Origin: Oscillospiraceae bacterium
GTDB taxonomy: Bacteria > Bacillota > Clostridia > Oscillospirales > Ruminococcaceae
DNA length: 64,000 nucleotides
Direction of reading: 5' to 3'
Assembly: GCA_022835495.1 (NCBI GenBank)
Contig: BQOK01000001.1
Location: 1,736,001-1,800,000, forward strand
Position 1 is the stretch's first letter. Every line of letters starts with the position of its first letter. Positions 7,090 to 15,340 of the stretch are shown here, piece after piece. The translations under genes were made by a program, and so were the position numbers. A model generated the notes under the pieces. That model did not search any database. It was not told the origin of the DNA and was given only the letters and a program-made list of their open reading frames with translations.

Positions 7090-8265
7090 ATGAATCAAAA
7101 CAACAAATGGCGGCCGAACCAAAATTTTTTCTCCAACCTGGCGGTGGTGCTGCTTGGCATTTTGTTCTATCTGGGGCTGTCGCATCTGGATCTGGTGCGG
7201 GGGACCCTGGGCGGCTTTGCCAGGATCGTGTCGCCGTTCATCGGCGGCTTTGTGATGGCTTATCTTTTGGATGGGCCGGTCCGCTTTTTTGAAAAAAAGC
7301 TGCGCATACGCCGCAGCTTTGCGATCGTGCTGACGTATGTGCTGGCCATTGTGCTGGTGGCGGTGCTGCTGAGCTTTGTGATCCCTCAGCTGGTTCAAAG
7401 CGTGATGGCGCTGGTGGACAATGCGGGCGGTTACCTGAATGGGCTGAACGCGTTTGTGCAGGATCTCTCGAAGCAGTTTAAGCTGGACGAAGAGCTGTTG
7501 GACACCATGATGCTGTCGTACAAGGATCTGGTGCAGCAGGCGGCTAACCTTCTGAAGAGCGTGCTGCCGCAGCTGCTGAATTACAGCATGGCGGTGGGCA
7601 GCGGTGTGATCTCGGCGCTCACGGCGCTGATTGCCTCGATCTACATGCTGGTGGGCAAGGATAGACTGCTGGCACAGCTGCGCAAGGTGGTGTATGCGTT
7701 TTTGCCCCTGCCCCGCGCGCAGCGCGTGCTGGGCGTGTGCAGCCACGCAAACCACATTTTTACTGGCTTTATCAACGGAAAGATCATCGACAGTGCGATC
7801 ATCGGGGTGATCTGTTTTGTTTGTACCAGCCTGTTTGGAATCCAGTTTGCCCTCCTGATCAGCGTGGTGGTGGGGGTGACCAACATCATCCCGTTCTTTG
7901 GCCCGTTTATCGGCGCTGTTCCCTGCATTATGATCCTGCTCATGGTGAACCCCATCCAGGCGCTGGAATTCGGCATTTTTGTGATTGTGCTGCAGCAGTT
8001 CGACGGCAACATCCTCGGGCCCAAAATTCTGGGCGATTCCACCGGCCTTTCCGCGATCTGGGTGTTGGTGGCAATCATTGTGGGCGGCGGCCTGTTCGGA
8101 TTTGTGGGCATGGTGGTGGGCGTGCCGACGTTTGCGGTGCTGTATTCCCTTACCAGCGATTTTCTGGCGGCCAAGCTGAAGGCAAAAAATATCAATGCCG
8201 CCGGCGAGCCGCTGCCGGCAGAAGGCCCGCCGCAGGAGGCCACGCAGCAAAAAAGCAAAGAATGA
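7090..8265 (+). CDS. AI-2E family transporter (PerM/TqsA-like)
   Basis: 391 residues with about eight membrane segments and the family's C-terminal core: GVTNIIPFFGPFIGAVP, then LQQFDGNILGPKILGDSTGL, then GGGLFGFVGMVVGVP. The family includes TqsA (AI-2 export) and sodium/proton antiporter-like members, so the substrate is open. The ATG at 7090 has AAGGAG about 10 bp upstream. The C-terminal tail is hydrophilic. It is the last gene of the group starting at 4991. Confidence 0.88.
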   Translation: MNQNNKWRPNQNFFSNLAVVLLGILFYLGLSHLDLVRGTLGGFARIVSPFIGGFVMAYLLDGPVRFFEKKLRIRRSFAIVLTYVLAIVLVAVLLSFVIPQLVQSVMALVDNAGGYLNGLNAFVQDLSKQFKLDEELLDTMMLSYKDLVQQAANLLKSVLPQLLNYSMAVGSGVISALTALIASIYMLVGKDRLLAQLRKVVYAFLPLPRAQRVLGVCSHANHIFTGFINGKIIDSAIIGVICFVCTSLFGIQFALLISVVVGVTNIIPFFGPFIGAVPCIMILLMVNPIQALEFGIFVIVLQQFDGNILGPKILGDSTGLSAIWVLVAIIVGGGLFGFVGMVVGVPTFAVLYSLTSDFLAAKLKAKNINAAGEPLPAEGPPQEATQQKSKE

Positions 8266-8381
8266 AACCATCTAAGATACAGTGAAAGGGCTGCGCCTGG
8301 GCAAAAACGCCGAAACCGGCCCCGCGTTGGCCAAAATTGATACAGGGAGGTGATAAATGCATTGATGCGTTTGCAGGATGC

Positions 8382-8410
8382 TTGATAGAGAGGATTTTCT
8401 GTTCTAATTT
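8382..8410 (+). promoter_or_regulatory. Possible promoter of the thiamin operon
   Basis: TTGATA (8382-8387) and TAATTT (8405-8410) 17 bp apart, ending 17 bp before the aptamer. The -10 match is weak; a start site slightly downstream (AATAT near 8411) is also possible. Confidence 0.35.
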
Positions 8411-8427
8411 AATATTGAATGATACGT

Positions 8428-8507
8428 TTGCGAGGGAACTGAACAAGTTGAAAAAGGTTGAGACCTGACCTCTGGACCTGTCGGCTAATACCGGCGTAGG
8501 GAAGCAA
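8428..8507 (+). promoter_or_regulatory. TPP (thi-box) riboswitch aptamer
   Basis: The 3' part reads GACCTGTCGGCTAATACC followed by GGCGTAGGGAAGC, the conserved P4/P5 side of the TPP aptamer. TTGAGA (8458-8463) stands where CTGAGA is usual. P1 can form from TTGC (8428-8431) and GCAA (8504-8507), and P2 from GAGG and CCTC. GGAAGC (8500-8505) is also complementary to GCTTCC (8537-8542) inside the downstream terminator. This suggests an antiterminator that TPP binding would block, switching tenA-thiD-thiE off when TPP is high. The downstream genes confirm the assignment. Confidence 0.88.
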
Positions 8508-8533
8508 TTTCTTACGCCGTTTTTGCGTTCGAA

Positions 8534-8565
8534 AGAGCTTCCAATTTTTGGAGGCTCTATTTTTT
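8534..8565 (+). terminator. Riboswitch-controlled terminator
   Basis: An 11-bp hairpin (8534-8544 with 8548-8558, one G-U pair) followed by ATTTTTT, 24 bp before the tenA start. Its 5' arm contains the GCTTCC that can pair with the aptamer 3' end. Confidence 0.8.
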
Positions 8566-8588
8566 ATGGAAAACATGGAGGTGGAAAA

Positions 8589-9239
8589 ATGACGTTTATG
8601 GAGAAGGTCCTGAAAAAGAACACGCCCATTTGGAACGAGTGCGCTGCGACCCCCTTTGTGCGGGAGCTGCGCGCCGGAACGCTGCCCATGGAAAAATTCA
8701 AGCTGTATATCATACAAGACAGCATTTATCTAAAGCACTATGCCCGCGTTTATGGAAAGGCGATCTATCATGCCGCCGCTTTAAGGGAGATCCAGCTCTA
8801 TTATTCGGCCCTTGGCTTCGTGACCGACACGGAGTCGGCTGTGAGGCTGAAATATCTGACCCGATTTGGAATGACAGACGAGGACATTGAGCGGGTTTCG
8901 CCGCTGGCGGAAAATCAAAACTACATTGATTTTATGCTGGGGGTTGCGGCGCAGGGGAATGCCTGCGAAATACTGATGGCTGTTTTGCCATGTATGTTGA
9001 GCTACAGCTATATTTTCAGAAAAATCGCCGCCGAACCGGGAATGCCCGATTCAAAATACCTTGATTTTATTGAGGACTATGCGGAAGATGGGTATGCCGA
9101 AAGCTGTGAACAATGGTGTGGGTTCGCGGATAAAAAATGTTCCGTTTTGACCCGAAAGGAGCAGGACCGGGTAAGCCGCATTTTTGAAAAGGCCAGTTAC
9201 CTGGAGCTTGATTTTTGGAAAATGGCATATGGAGGATGA
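8589..9239 (+). CDS. tenA: TenA-family thiaminase II / aminopyrimidine aminohydrolase
   Basis: 216 residues, the usual TenA length. It starts at an ATG preceded by GGAGGTGG. Characteristic parts are FVRELRAGTLPMEKFKLYII near the N-terminus, an active-site Cys in LPCMLSY (Cys 135), and FIEDYAEDGYAESCE. TenA releases 4-amino-5-hydroxymethyl-2-methylpyrimidine (HMP) from degraded thiamin, which ThiD (next gene, 3 bp away) phosphorylates. The TPP riboswitch upstream and ThiD/ThiE downstream place it in thiamin salvage. Confidence 0.92.
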   Translation: MTFMEKVLKKNTPIWNECAATPFVRELRAGTLPMEKFKLYIIQDSIYLKHYARVYGKAIYHAAALREIQLYYSALGFVTDTESAVRLKYLTRFGMTDEDIERVSPLAENQNYIDFMLGVAAQGNACEILMAVLPCMLSYSYIFRKIAAEPGMPDSKYLDFIEDYAEDGYAESCEQWCGFADKKCSVLTRKEQDRVSRIFEKASYLELDFWKMAYGG

Positions 9240-9242
9240 GCT

Positions 9243-10067
9243 GTGAAAAAAGTATTGAGTATTGCAGGGTCTGACTGCAGCGGCGGCGCAGGAATTCAGG
9301 CTGATCTAAAGACGTTTTCTGCCCATGGTGTTTTTGGCATGAGCGTGATCGTTTCCGTGGTTGCAGAGAATACCAGCCGTGTGATCGACATCCAGGACAT
9401 TACGCCGGATATGATAAAAAAACAGATTGATGCTGTGTTTGAGGATATTGAGGTGGATGCTGTTAAGGTGGGAATGCTGTCCACACCCCGATGTATGGAA
9501 GCCGTTGCGGAAAAGCTGCGTTACTATCGGCCGGGGAATGTTGTGATCGACCCTGTTATGTACGCAAAGAATGGCTGCCCGCTTATGGAGCCTGCAGCGG
9601 TTGGCGCGCTGATCAAAATTGTTATCCCGCTTGCGGATGTGCTGACACCGAATATTCCAGAGGCGGAGAAACTATCCGGCATGCGGATTTTGTGTGCTGC
9701 CGACATGGAAGCAGCCGCACGGAAAATTTGTGCGATGGGGTGCAAAGCCGTGATCATCAAGGGCGGGCACGCTGCCGGGGATGCGTTGGATATTTTGTTC
9801 GACGGGGAAAAATTTACTCGTTTTCAAACGGCGCGGATCCAGACAAAAAATACGCACGGGACAGGCTGCACCTTTTCCTCGGCGGTTGCAGCCCAGCTTG
9901 CAAACGGGAAAAGCCTGCAGCAAGCGGCCCGGGACGCAAAAAAGTATGTTATAACCGGAATTGAACACGCCCTTGCAATTGGAAAAGGATGCGGCCCCAC
10001 ACATCACTTTTACGATGTTTATAAAAACGGGCTGCGGGGCATGGAGGAACAGGAGGATGCAGAATGA
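9243..10067 (+). CDS. thiD: Hydroxymethylpyrimidine/phosphomethylpyrimidine kinase
   Basis: 274 residues with a GTG start inside GGAGGATGAGCTGTG. The family N-terminus is clear ([20 protein letters not shown]), as are [16 protein letters not shown] and the [12 protein letters not shown] anion hole/catalytic region. It phosphorylates HMP and HMP-P for coupling to the thiazole by ThiE. It overlaps thiE by 4 bp (ATGA), indicating coupled translation in the riboswitch-controlled operon. Confidence 0.95.
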   Translation: MKKVLSIAGSDCSGGAGIQADLKTFSAHGVFGMSVIVSVVAENTSRVIDIQDITPDMIKKQIDAVFEDIEVDAVKVGMLSTPRCMEAVAEKLRYYRPGNVVIDPVMYAKNGCPLMEPAAVGALIKIVIPLADVLTPNIPEAEKLSGMRILCAADMEAAARKICAMGCKAVIIKGGHAAGDALDILFDGEKFTRFQTARIQTKNTHGTGCTFSSAVAAQLANGKSLQQAARDAKKYVITGIEHALAIGKGCGPTHHFYDVYKNGLRGMEEQEDAE

Positions 10068-10310
10068 CGACTGATTATACGCTTTATCTTGTAACGGACC
10101 GTTCGCTTATGAGCACTGAAACGCTGGGGGAGGCAGTGGAACAGGCGATTCTGGGTGGGTGTACAATGGTCCAATTGAGAGAAAAGGATAGTTCGTCGTT
10201 GGATTTTTACCAGCTGGCCCGGGGGATCAAAAAAATCACAGACCGGTTTCACATCCCCCTGATGATCAATGACCGAATTGATATTGCATTGGCTGTGGAT
10301 GCGGCGGGTG
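10064..10310 (+). pseudogene. thiE: Thiamin-phosphate synthase ThiE, truncated by the IS element
   Basis: The first 82 codons are good Thi[10 protein letters not shown], then [14 protein letters not shown] and [18 protein letters not shown]. Family identity ends exactly where the IS tip (TGCCC) begins at 10311, before the conserved HVGQ segment that normally follows. The frame then runs about 50 codons into IS sequence. More than half of the enzyme, including the phosphate-binding C-terminus, is missing, so it should be inactive. The missing 3' half is not on the other side of the IS. Confidence 0.88.
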
Positions 10311-10386
10311 TGCCCTTCCCGGTTTCGTGGACAGTAAAAATGAAGAAAAAACAGAAAGAAACGCAGGATATCTTGTCGTATCACAC

Positions 10387-11211
10387 TCAGGCGGCGGGAT
10401 GCTCAGACAAGGCACGCGCAAAGGCATCCGGAGGACGCCAGCCAATAGAGGAATGCGGGCGCACTGGGTTGTAAAAGGTCTCGATATAAGCGAAGACGTC
10501 TGCCATGGCTTGTGCCCTTGAGGCGAAATGGCGCAGATGGACGCACTCGCACTTGAGGCAGCTGAAGAAGTTTTCGGCCACGGCGTTGTCATAGGGATCG
10601 CCCTTGCGGGACATGCTTTGCCGGATGCCGAGGCTGGCGAGACGCTGACGGTAAGCGTAGGCGGCGTATTGGACGCCGCGGTCGGAGTGGAAGATGAGGC
10701 CGGGCAGAGGCTTGCGGCGCCGGACGGCCATGCCGAGGGCGGCGAGAGTGAGATTTGTGTCGATGCGGTCGGAGAAGGCGTAGCCGACGATCTGCTTTGT
10801 GCAAAGGTCTTTCACAACAGCGCAGTAGAGCCAGCCCTCGCCGGTGGGGATATAGGTAATATCGCCGACCCATGCGGTGTCTGGCTTGTCAAAGGAGAAG
10901 CGGCGCGCAAGGAGATTGGGCGCGATGGGGTGCGCGTGTCTTGAGTTGGTCGTGGCTTTGTAGGCACGCCTGCGCGTGGAGGAGATGTTCATCTCGTTCA
11001 TCAGGCGGTGGATGCGCTTGCGCGAGCAGGAAAGCTGCGGGCGGATCAGGTGATACAGGCTGTCCAGCCCAAGGGCGGGATAACGCTGGTGCAGGCTCAG
11101 CAGCCGGCGTTTCAGTTCCTGATCCTTCTGCCGGCGCAAAGAGGGTTTGCGGCCCAGCCATTCGTAGTACCCGCTGCGGGAGACCTCCAGCAGTCGGCAT
11201 ACAAGTTCCAC
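10387..11211 (-). CDS. IS3-family transposase OrfB (DDE catalytic subunit)
   Basis: 274 residues from the first ATG; the natural product is probably an OrfAB fusion. The HTH_21 region ([11 protein letters not shown]) precedes an rve integrase core with DDE residues in [19 protein letters not shown] and [12 protein letters not shown]. The C-terminal [11 protein letters not shown] is typical. In-frame sequence upstream of the ATG (DKYRYIRTARAG) also matches the family, so translation likely enters by -1 frameshift from orfA at the run of seven A residues (minus strand, 11283-11289). Confidence 0.93.
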   Translation of the reverse strand: MELVCRLLEVSRSGYYEWLGRKPSLRRQKDQELKRRLLSLHQRYPALGLDSLYHLIRPQLSCSRKRIHRLMNEMNISSTRRRAYKATTNSRHAHPIAPNLLARRFSFDKPDTAWVGDITYIPTGEGWLYCAVVKDLCTKQIVGYAFSDRIDTNLTLAALGMAVRRRKPLPGLIFHSDRGVQYAAYAYRQRLASLGIRQSMSRKGDPYDNAVAENFFSCLKCECVHLRHFASRAQAMADVFAYIETFYNPVRPHSSIGWRPPDAFARALSEHPAA

Positions 11212-11255
11212 AGAGGCCCCCGCGCGGGCCGTACGGATGTACCGGTACTTGTCCT

Positions 11256-11576
11256 CTATGGTTTGGAAAGTATGCCGACGGATTTTTTTAGGATGTCAAT
11301 GACCCCGTCTTTCTCTTCAAGCTTCTTGCGCAGTGCTCGAATCTCCGTCTCCAGTTCGCGCAGGCGTCTGGCGTCGCGGTTTTGGCGGTCAGCTTGCCCC
11401 GGCGATGGTGCGCCCGCCGCTTTCAGCCAGCTGCGCAGCGTGTCGATGCAGATGCCGAGTTCCGCGGCCACCTCCCGGCTGGGCCGCCCCTGCTCGGTGA
11501 CCATCCGCACTGCCCCCGCCTTGAAGGCCTCATCGTAACGCGGCGGCGCTGGGTGCTTTCGTTCTTTGGTTGACAT
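11256..11576 (-). CDS. IS3-family transposase OrfA (HTH subunit)
   Basis: 106 residues: an N-terminal helix-turn-helix (YDEAFKAGAVRMVTEQGRPS, then VAAELGICIDTLRSWLK) and a C-terminal leucine-zipper-like coiled coil (LRELETEIRALRKKLEEKD). It binds the terminal repeats. The A7 slippery run near its 3' end is the probable -1 frameshift site leading into orfB. It appears intact. Confidence 0.9.
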   Translation of the reverse strand: MSTKERKHPAPPRYDEAFKAGAVRMVTEQGRPSREVAAELGICIDTLRSWLKAAGAPSPGQADRQNRDARRLRELETEIRALRKKLEEKDGVIDILKKSVGILSKP

Positions 11577-11639
11577 TTTTCATTACCCCTTTCCATTATA
11601 CAGATTGTTTTTCTGTCCGGCAAATCGGGTATGGGGGCA

Positions 11640-11875
11640 GTACCCTGGGCATAAATGCCGCTGCGCAGCGATCGGCCGGGGCCGGCGGCGAAGGTGGAAA
11701 CGGCTTTGTTCCGGTAGTGCCAGGGATCGGCCATCCCCAGGATGGGGCGCACCGGGCCAAAGCCGCCCAGCAGCTTTTGTACGTGGGCCTGCTTTTTTTG
11801 CAGCTGCCCGGGATAGGGCAGAGCCAGCAGGGGGCAGCCCCCGCAGCCTTTTTTGAAAAGTGGGCAGGGATACAT
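11640..11875 (-). pseudogene. RlmD/TrmA-type RNA (uracil-C5) methyltransferase, truncated by the IS element
   Basis: Only the first 78 or so codons remain. CPLFKKGCGGCPL supplies an iron-sulfur-cluster-like Cys pattern, and WHYRNKAVSTF and SGIYAQGT match the start of the uracil-5-methyltransferase fold. Identity stops at the IS tip (11639). The SAM-binding and catalytic domains are absent. It is a different paralogue from the full-length gene at 25979-27616 and lacks a TRAM domain. The ATG at 11875 has GGGAGG upstream. It faces thiE from the other side of the IS. Confidence 0.82.
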
Positions 11876-11929
11876 TTTACGTGGAACCTCCCGCCAAACG
11901 GCAAATCAGATGAAAAGAGGCGGAAGGGC

Positions 11930-13267
11930 TCAGCCGATGCCGCCGTACATAAAACCAAGGATCAGGATGAGCGCAGTCAGGGGCACATAGAGATATTTGG
12001 CGGCACGGCCGAACGCGCGGCTTAAGGGGCGGGTACGGCCTGTTTCAAGCTCTTGCCGGATGCGCGGCCAGCCCAGCACGTAATACACCGAAACCGCCCC
12101 CAGCACCCCGCCGATGGGAACCACTACGATGGTGATAAAGTCCAGCCAGGCGCCCACCACGGGCTCGGCTTCCAGAAAAACGCCCACCGCAAAAGTGACG
12201 CCGCCGCACAGGGCCACCGCCGCACCCCGGGGCAGGCAAAAGCGGGTTTGCCAGCTCTCGATTACGGCCTCGAACATGTTGATGAGCGAAGTAATGCCGG
12301 CAAACGCCACGGAAAGGAAGAAAAAGACTGCAAAAAAGCGGCCAAAAGGCATCTGCTGGAATACGGTGGGCAAGGTAATGAACATCAGGGAGGGGCCGCG
12401 GGTCACATCGACGCCGAAGGCGAAGACCGCGGGCATAATGGCAAGGCCGGCCAAAAGGGCTGCCATTGTGTCGAACAAGGCCGTGCGCAGCGAGGCCGCG
12501 GGGATATCGGCGCTTTTATCCAGATAGGCGCCGTATACGATCATGCCGGAGCCGGTGATGGAAAGCGAGAAAAAGGCCTGGCCCATTGCCATGACCCAGG
12601 TGTCGAGCCGGAGCAGAGCCTGCCACCGGGGCACGAACAGAAAACGATAGCCCTCGGAGGCGCCGGGCAAAAAGGCGACCCACACCGCCAAAAAGAGAAA
12701 CAGTGCAAAGAACAGAGGCATCAGGACCTTGCTGGCCTTTTCGATGCCTTTTGTTACACCCAAGGCGAGAACCAAGCACACCACCGCCACAATGGCGGCG
12801 TGCCAGGGCAGGCTGCCAAAAGCCCCGGTGGCCCCTGAAAAGTAAACCGACGGGTCGGCCGCCAGCAGGCTGCCGGTGACCGAACCCGCCAGGCTGCGCA
12901 GCACCCAGCCCAGGATGATCGCGTATCCGATCGCAATGCCCAGTGAGCCGAGCAGAGGGATCCAGCCCAAAGCGGTGCCCAGCCGGCGCCTGCCGCGGCG
13001 TTCAAAGCAATAGCCATACGCGCCCAGGGTGCCGGTGCGCGCCAGCCGCCCGATACCGAATTCTGCAGAAAGGCCCACCCAGCCGAACAACAGGGTAAAC
13101 AGAAGGTAAGGGATCAAAAATGCGGCGCCGCCGTATTGCCCCACCCGGTAAGGGAACATCCAGATGTTCCCAAGGCCCACGGCGCTGCCCACACAGGCGA
13201 TAATAAACCCCACAGAAGAGGTGAAGCCCCCGTTGCGATGCGAGGGTGAAGAGTTGCTTTTTTTCAT
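11930..13267 (-). CDS. Neurotransmitter:sodium symporter (NSS) family transporter
   Basis: 445 residues with about 11-12 membrane segments. The NSS signature of TM1 is clear (SVGFIIACVGSAVGLGNIW, then FPYRVGQYGGAAFLIPYL), with the unwound-helix residues of the sodium and substrate site. These carriers use sodium to import amino acids or related amines. Prokaryotic members with 11 TMs (MhsT/TnaT-like) import tryptophan or other hydrophobic amino acids; the substrate here is not deducible. The C-terminus ends in a hydrophobic segment. It is a single-gene unit downstream of the PIG-L gene. Confidence 0.92.
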   Translation of the reverse strand: MKKSNSSPSHRNGGFTSSVGFIIACVGSAVGLGNIWMFPYRVGQYGGAAFLIPYLLFTLLFGWVGLSAEFGIGRLARTGTLGAYGYCFERRGRRRLGTALGWIPLLGSLGIAIGYAIILGWVLRSLAGSVTGSLLAADPSVYFSGATGAFGSLPWHAAIVAVVCLVLALGVTKGIEKASKVLMPLFFALFLFLAVWVAFLPGASEGYRFLFVPRWQALLRLDTWVMAMGQAFFSLSITGSGMIVYGAYLDKSADIPAASLRTALFDTMAALLAGLAIMPAVFAFGVDVTRGPSLMFITLPTVFQQMPFGRFFAVFFFLSVAFAGITSLINMFEAVIESWQTRFCLPRGAAVALCGGVTFAVGVFLEAEPVVGAWLDFITIVVVPIGGVLGAVSVYYVLGWPRIRQELETGRTRPLSRAFGRAAKYLYVPLTALILILGFMYGGIG

Positions 13268-13350
13268 GTGTGATCCATTCCTTTTGCCCGCCGAAAAGCA
13301 GAGGGCGTTTTATCGTTTTGCGCACAGTGCGGCAGGGAAAGCGGGGCGGA

Positions 13351-15303
13351 TCAAAGCCTGCCCAGCGCTTTTAGAACAGAGTGCTCGCCAAAAGCCCAGT
13401 GGTAGCGGGTCCAGCAGGAGAAGCTGCAATACAGGGTGTCGAGCTTTTGGAGCGTGGGCAGAAAGGCCTGCCGCGCTTTGGAGTATGGCTTTACGGTGAT
13501 CTCGTCCCAAACCGAGGCGTCGCTTTTTAAGGCAAGGCGGACGGTGGATTCTTTGGCAGGGCAGGGAAGCACGAAGCTGCCATCCTGCACGGCCAGGGGG
13601 GCTCCGTTCACGGTGGCTGTAAAATTGGCCGCCGGGTCCTGCGCCAGCGCCCGCAGTTCGGGCGTGCTGCCATACACCCCCAAAAGGATATCCTGCCGGC
13701 TTTCCGGGGTATAGGTGTAAAGAAAATTACCGCCTGCATCGGTGACTTTGATGAAGGCAGGGCCCTGGGCATCCGCGGCATAGGCTTCCAGCTCGCAGAG
13801 GCCGGGGGCCGCTCCCTCGGTTTCCAAAAGTTCAACAGTGAAGCTGCTGAGCCCGGTGGGGGCGGGCAGCGTTAACCGGGTGGGGGCGCCGCCGGGGTCC
13901 AGGGGGCCGGTGAGCAGCTGCCCGCCGTTTTCCAGCGTGACCCGCGCCTGAAGGACGTTGTCCTGCAGGGAAGGCGAATCGTAGAACACCAGTTCGCTTA
14001 TAACAGCCGGGGCCGCGAGCTCCACCGTGAGCGCATCGCCCGGGGCGGGGGTCCATACCCCGTCAAAGGGGCGGTGTTCCCGCTGCGCCACATGCGCGGA
14101 ATCGGCCAGCTTAAAATCGGTCAGCCGCCCAAGGCCGTCGGTGCTTTGGGCGGAAAGCTGGGCGGTATAAAGCAGGCTGTCGGTGCGGCGCGGCCAGAAC
14201 ACCTTGTCGCTGTTCACCACCCGCCCCATGCGCTGCAGCGCCCGCTGGGAGCCATAGCCGGCAAAGGCGGAGTAGAGCGCGCTCGCACGCCTGGTGTAGG
14301 CCATGTCCTGCGGGCGCAGGGGCAGGCGCAGCCGGTCGGCCCAAACGTAAGTGTTGGTTTCTTCCATGCGGCCGCTCTCATACGGCGGCAAAGCCGAGGG
14401 CAGGTTGGGGGCGTAATAGTCGTCTGCAGCCAGCCAGGAAGTGCTGTAGCCGAAACCTTTGTATACGAGGGGATGATAATCGGCGCCGGAGCCCAGCAGG
14501 TTGCCCAGTGCCGTTTCAAAAATCAGCGAGGTGCCCCGGTGATCGGGGTGGAAATCCTGGTCGATGCAGTAGATCACGTCCGGCAATTCGGCGCCCAGGA
14601 ATTCCTGCATGTCCCAGATCACATTGTCGTAGGTATAGTCTGACCAGCCGCCGGAAACCGAGGCGCGGTATTCCGGGTGGCGTTTCAGGCCATACGTGTG
14701 GGTGCGGCCCGCGTCCGAAGGAACAAGCTCGCCGGCGGGGGCGTTGTAGATATGGCCGTAGGGGCTGGTATACTGGTCGCCGTAGCCCAGAAAGACCACG
14801 TCGCCGGCTTCCACGCCAAGGGCTTTTTGGCAGCGCAGCGCTTCGTTCAGGCGGTAGCCGTCTTGAAAATCGGCGTCGCCGTTGCTCAAAAAAAGAACTT
14901 TTACCTGGGTGCCCGCGGTGCGGTAAGCGTCGATCACGCCAGCCGCCAGATTCAGGTCGTCGTCCTGGTGCGGCACCACAAACAACACCTTTTGAGGCGC
15001 GGCATACAGGCTTTGCTGCCAGCTGCCCTGGGCGGAATACCGCCCGCCGCCCAGAGTGACAGCCAAAAAGACGGCGGCCGCGCCCAAAACCCCCAAAGCG
15101 TGCAGCGCGGCAAATACCCGGGCAAAAAAGCGGGGCAGTAAGCGGCAGACAGGCAGCAGCACCACACAGTAGCCCAGCGCAAACCAGAGAGCGCGCTTTT
15201 CCAGCCCGAGCGAGCCATAAAACAGCACGCAGAAACCGCCGGACAGAGCGGTGAATAGAAGGAGCAGCCAGCGCCGCAGCCATTTTTTTAAGGCGGGGTT
15301 CAT
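13351..15303 (-). CDS. Membrane-anchored PIG-L (LmbE) family deacetylase
   Basis: 650 residues. The N-terminus has about three membrane segments (12-85) and a PIG-L domain follows, starting KVLFVVPHQDDDLNLAAG. The usual AHPDDE metal motif appears as PHQDDD (111-116), and DQDFHPDHRGTS supplies the second metal-ligand region. The C-terminal 300 residues include a beta-rich part (ALTVELAAPAVISELVFYDS) that looks like a discoidin-type carbohydrate-binding fold. PIG-L enzymes deacetylate N-acetylglucosaminyl conjugates; an extracytoplasmic glycan substrate is my inference. The ATG at 15303 has AGGAGG. Confidence 0.83.
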   Translation of the reverse strand: MNPALKKWLRRWLLLLFTALSGGFCVLFYGSLGLEKRALWFALGYCVVLLPVCRLLPRFFARVFAALHALGVLGAAAVFLAVTLGGGRYSAQGSWQQSLYAAPQKVLFVVPHQDDDLNLAAGVIDAYRTAGTQVKVLFLSNGDADFQDGYRLNEALRCQKALGVEAGDVVFLGYGDQYTSPYGHIYNAPAGELVPSDAGRTHTYGLKRHPEYRASVSGGWSDYTYDNVIWDMQEFLGAELPDVIYCIDQDFHPDHRGTSLIFETALGNLLGSGADYHPLVYKGFGYSTSWLAADDYYAPNLPSALPPYESGRMEETNTYVWADRLRLPLRPQDMAYTRRASALYSAFAGYGSQRALQRMGRVVNSDKVFWPRRTDSLLYTAQLSAQSTDGLGRLTDFKLADSAHVAQREHRPFDGVWTPAPGDALTVELAAPAVISELVFYDSPSLQDNVLQARVTLENGGQLLTGPLDPGGAPTRLTLPAPTGLSSFTVELLETEGAAPGLCELEAYAADAQGPAFIKVTDAGGNFLYTYTPESRQDILLGVYGSTPELRALAQDPAANFTATVNGAPLAVQDGSFVLPCPAKESTVRLALKSDASVWDEITVKPYSKARQAFLPTLQKLDTLYCSFSCWTRYHWAFGEHSVLKALGRL

Positions 15304-15340
15304 GAAAAGCCTCCTGACATGCAGTATGGGAAAAGCGGAC

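Larger units (their letters stand above)
10311..11639 (-). mobile_element. IS3-family insertion sequence (about 1.33 kb)
   Basis: Carries overlapping-frame orfA and orfB on the minus strand. The ends resemble each other: left end TGCCCTTCCCGGTTTCGTGG then ACAGTAAAAA; right end (minus strand) TGCCCCCATACCCGATTTGC then CGGACAGAAAAA. Both tips begin TG as in the family. Boundaries come from this alignment and from where thiE and the methyltransferase lose identity. The bases outside the tips (GGTG left, GTAC right) do not form a clear target duplication. Confidence 0.85.

Noticed and set aside
8341-8365. GGGAGGTGATAA followed by ATG CAT TGA, a two-codon ORF before the riboswitch
   Set aside because: Too short to be meaningful without data; likely chance.
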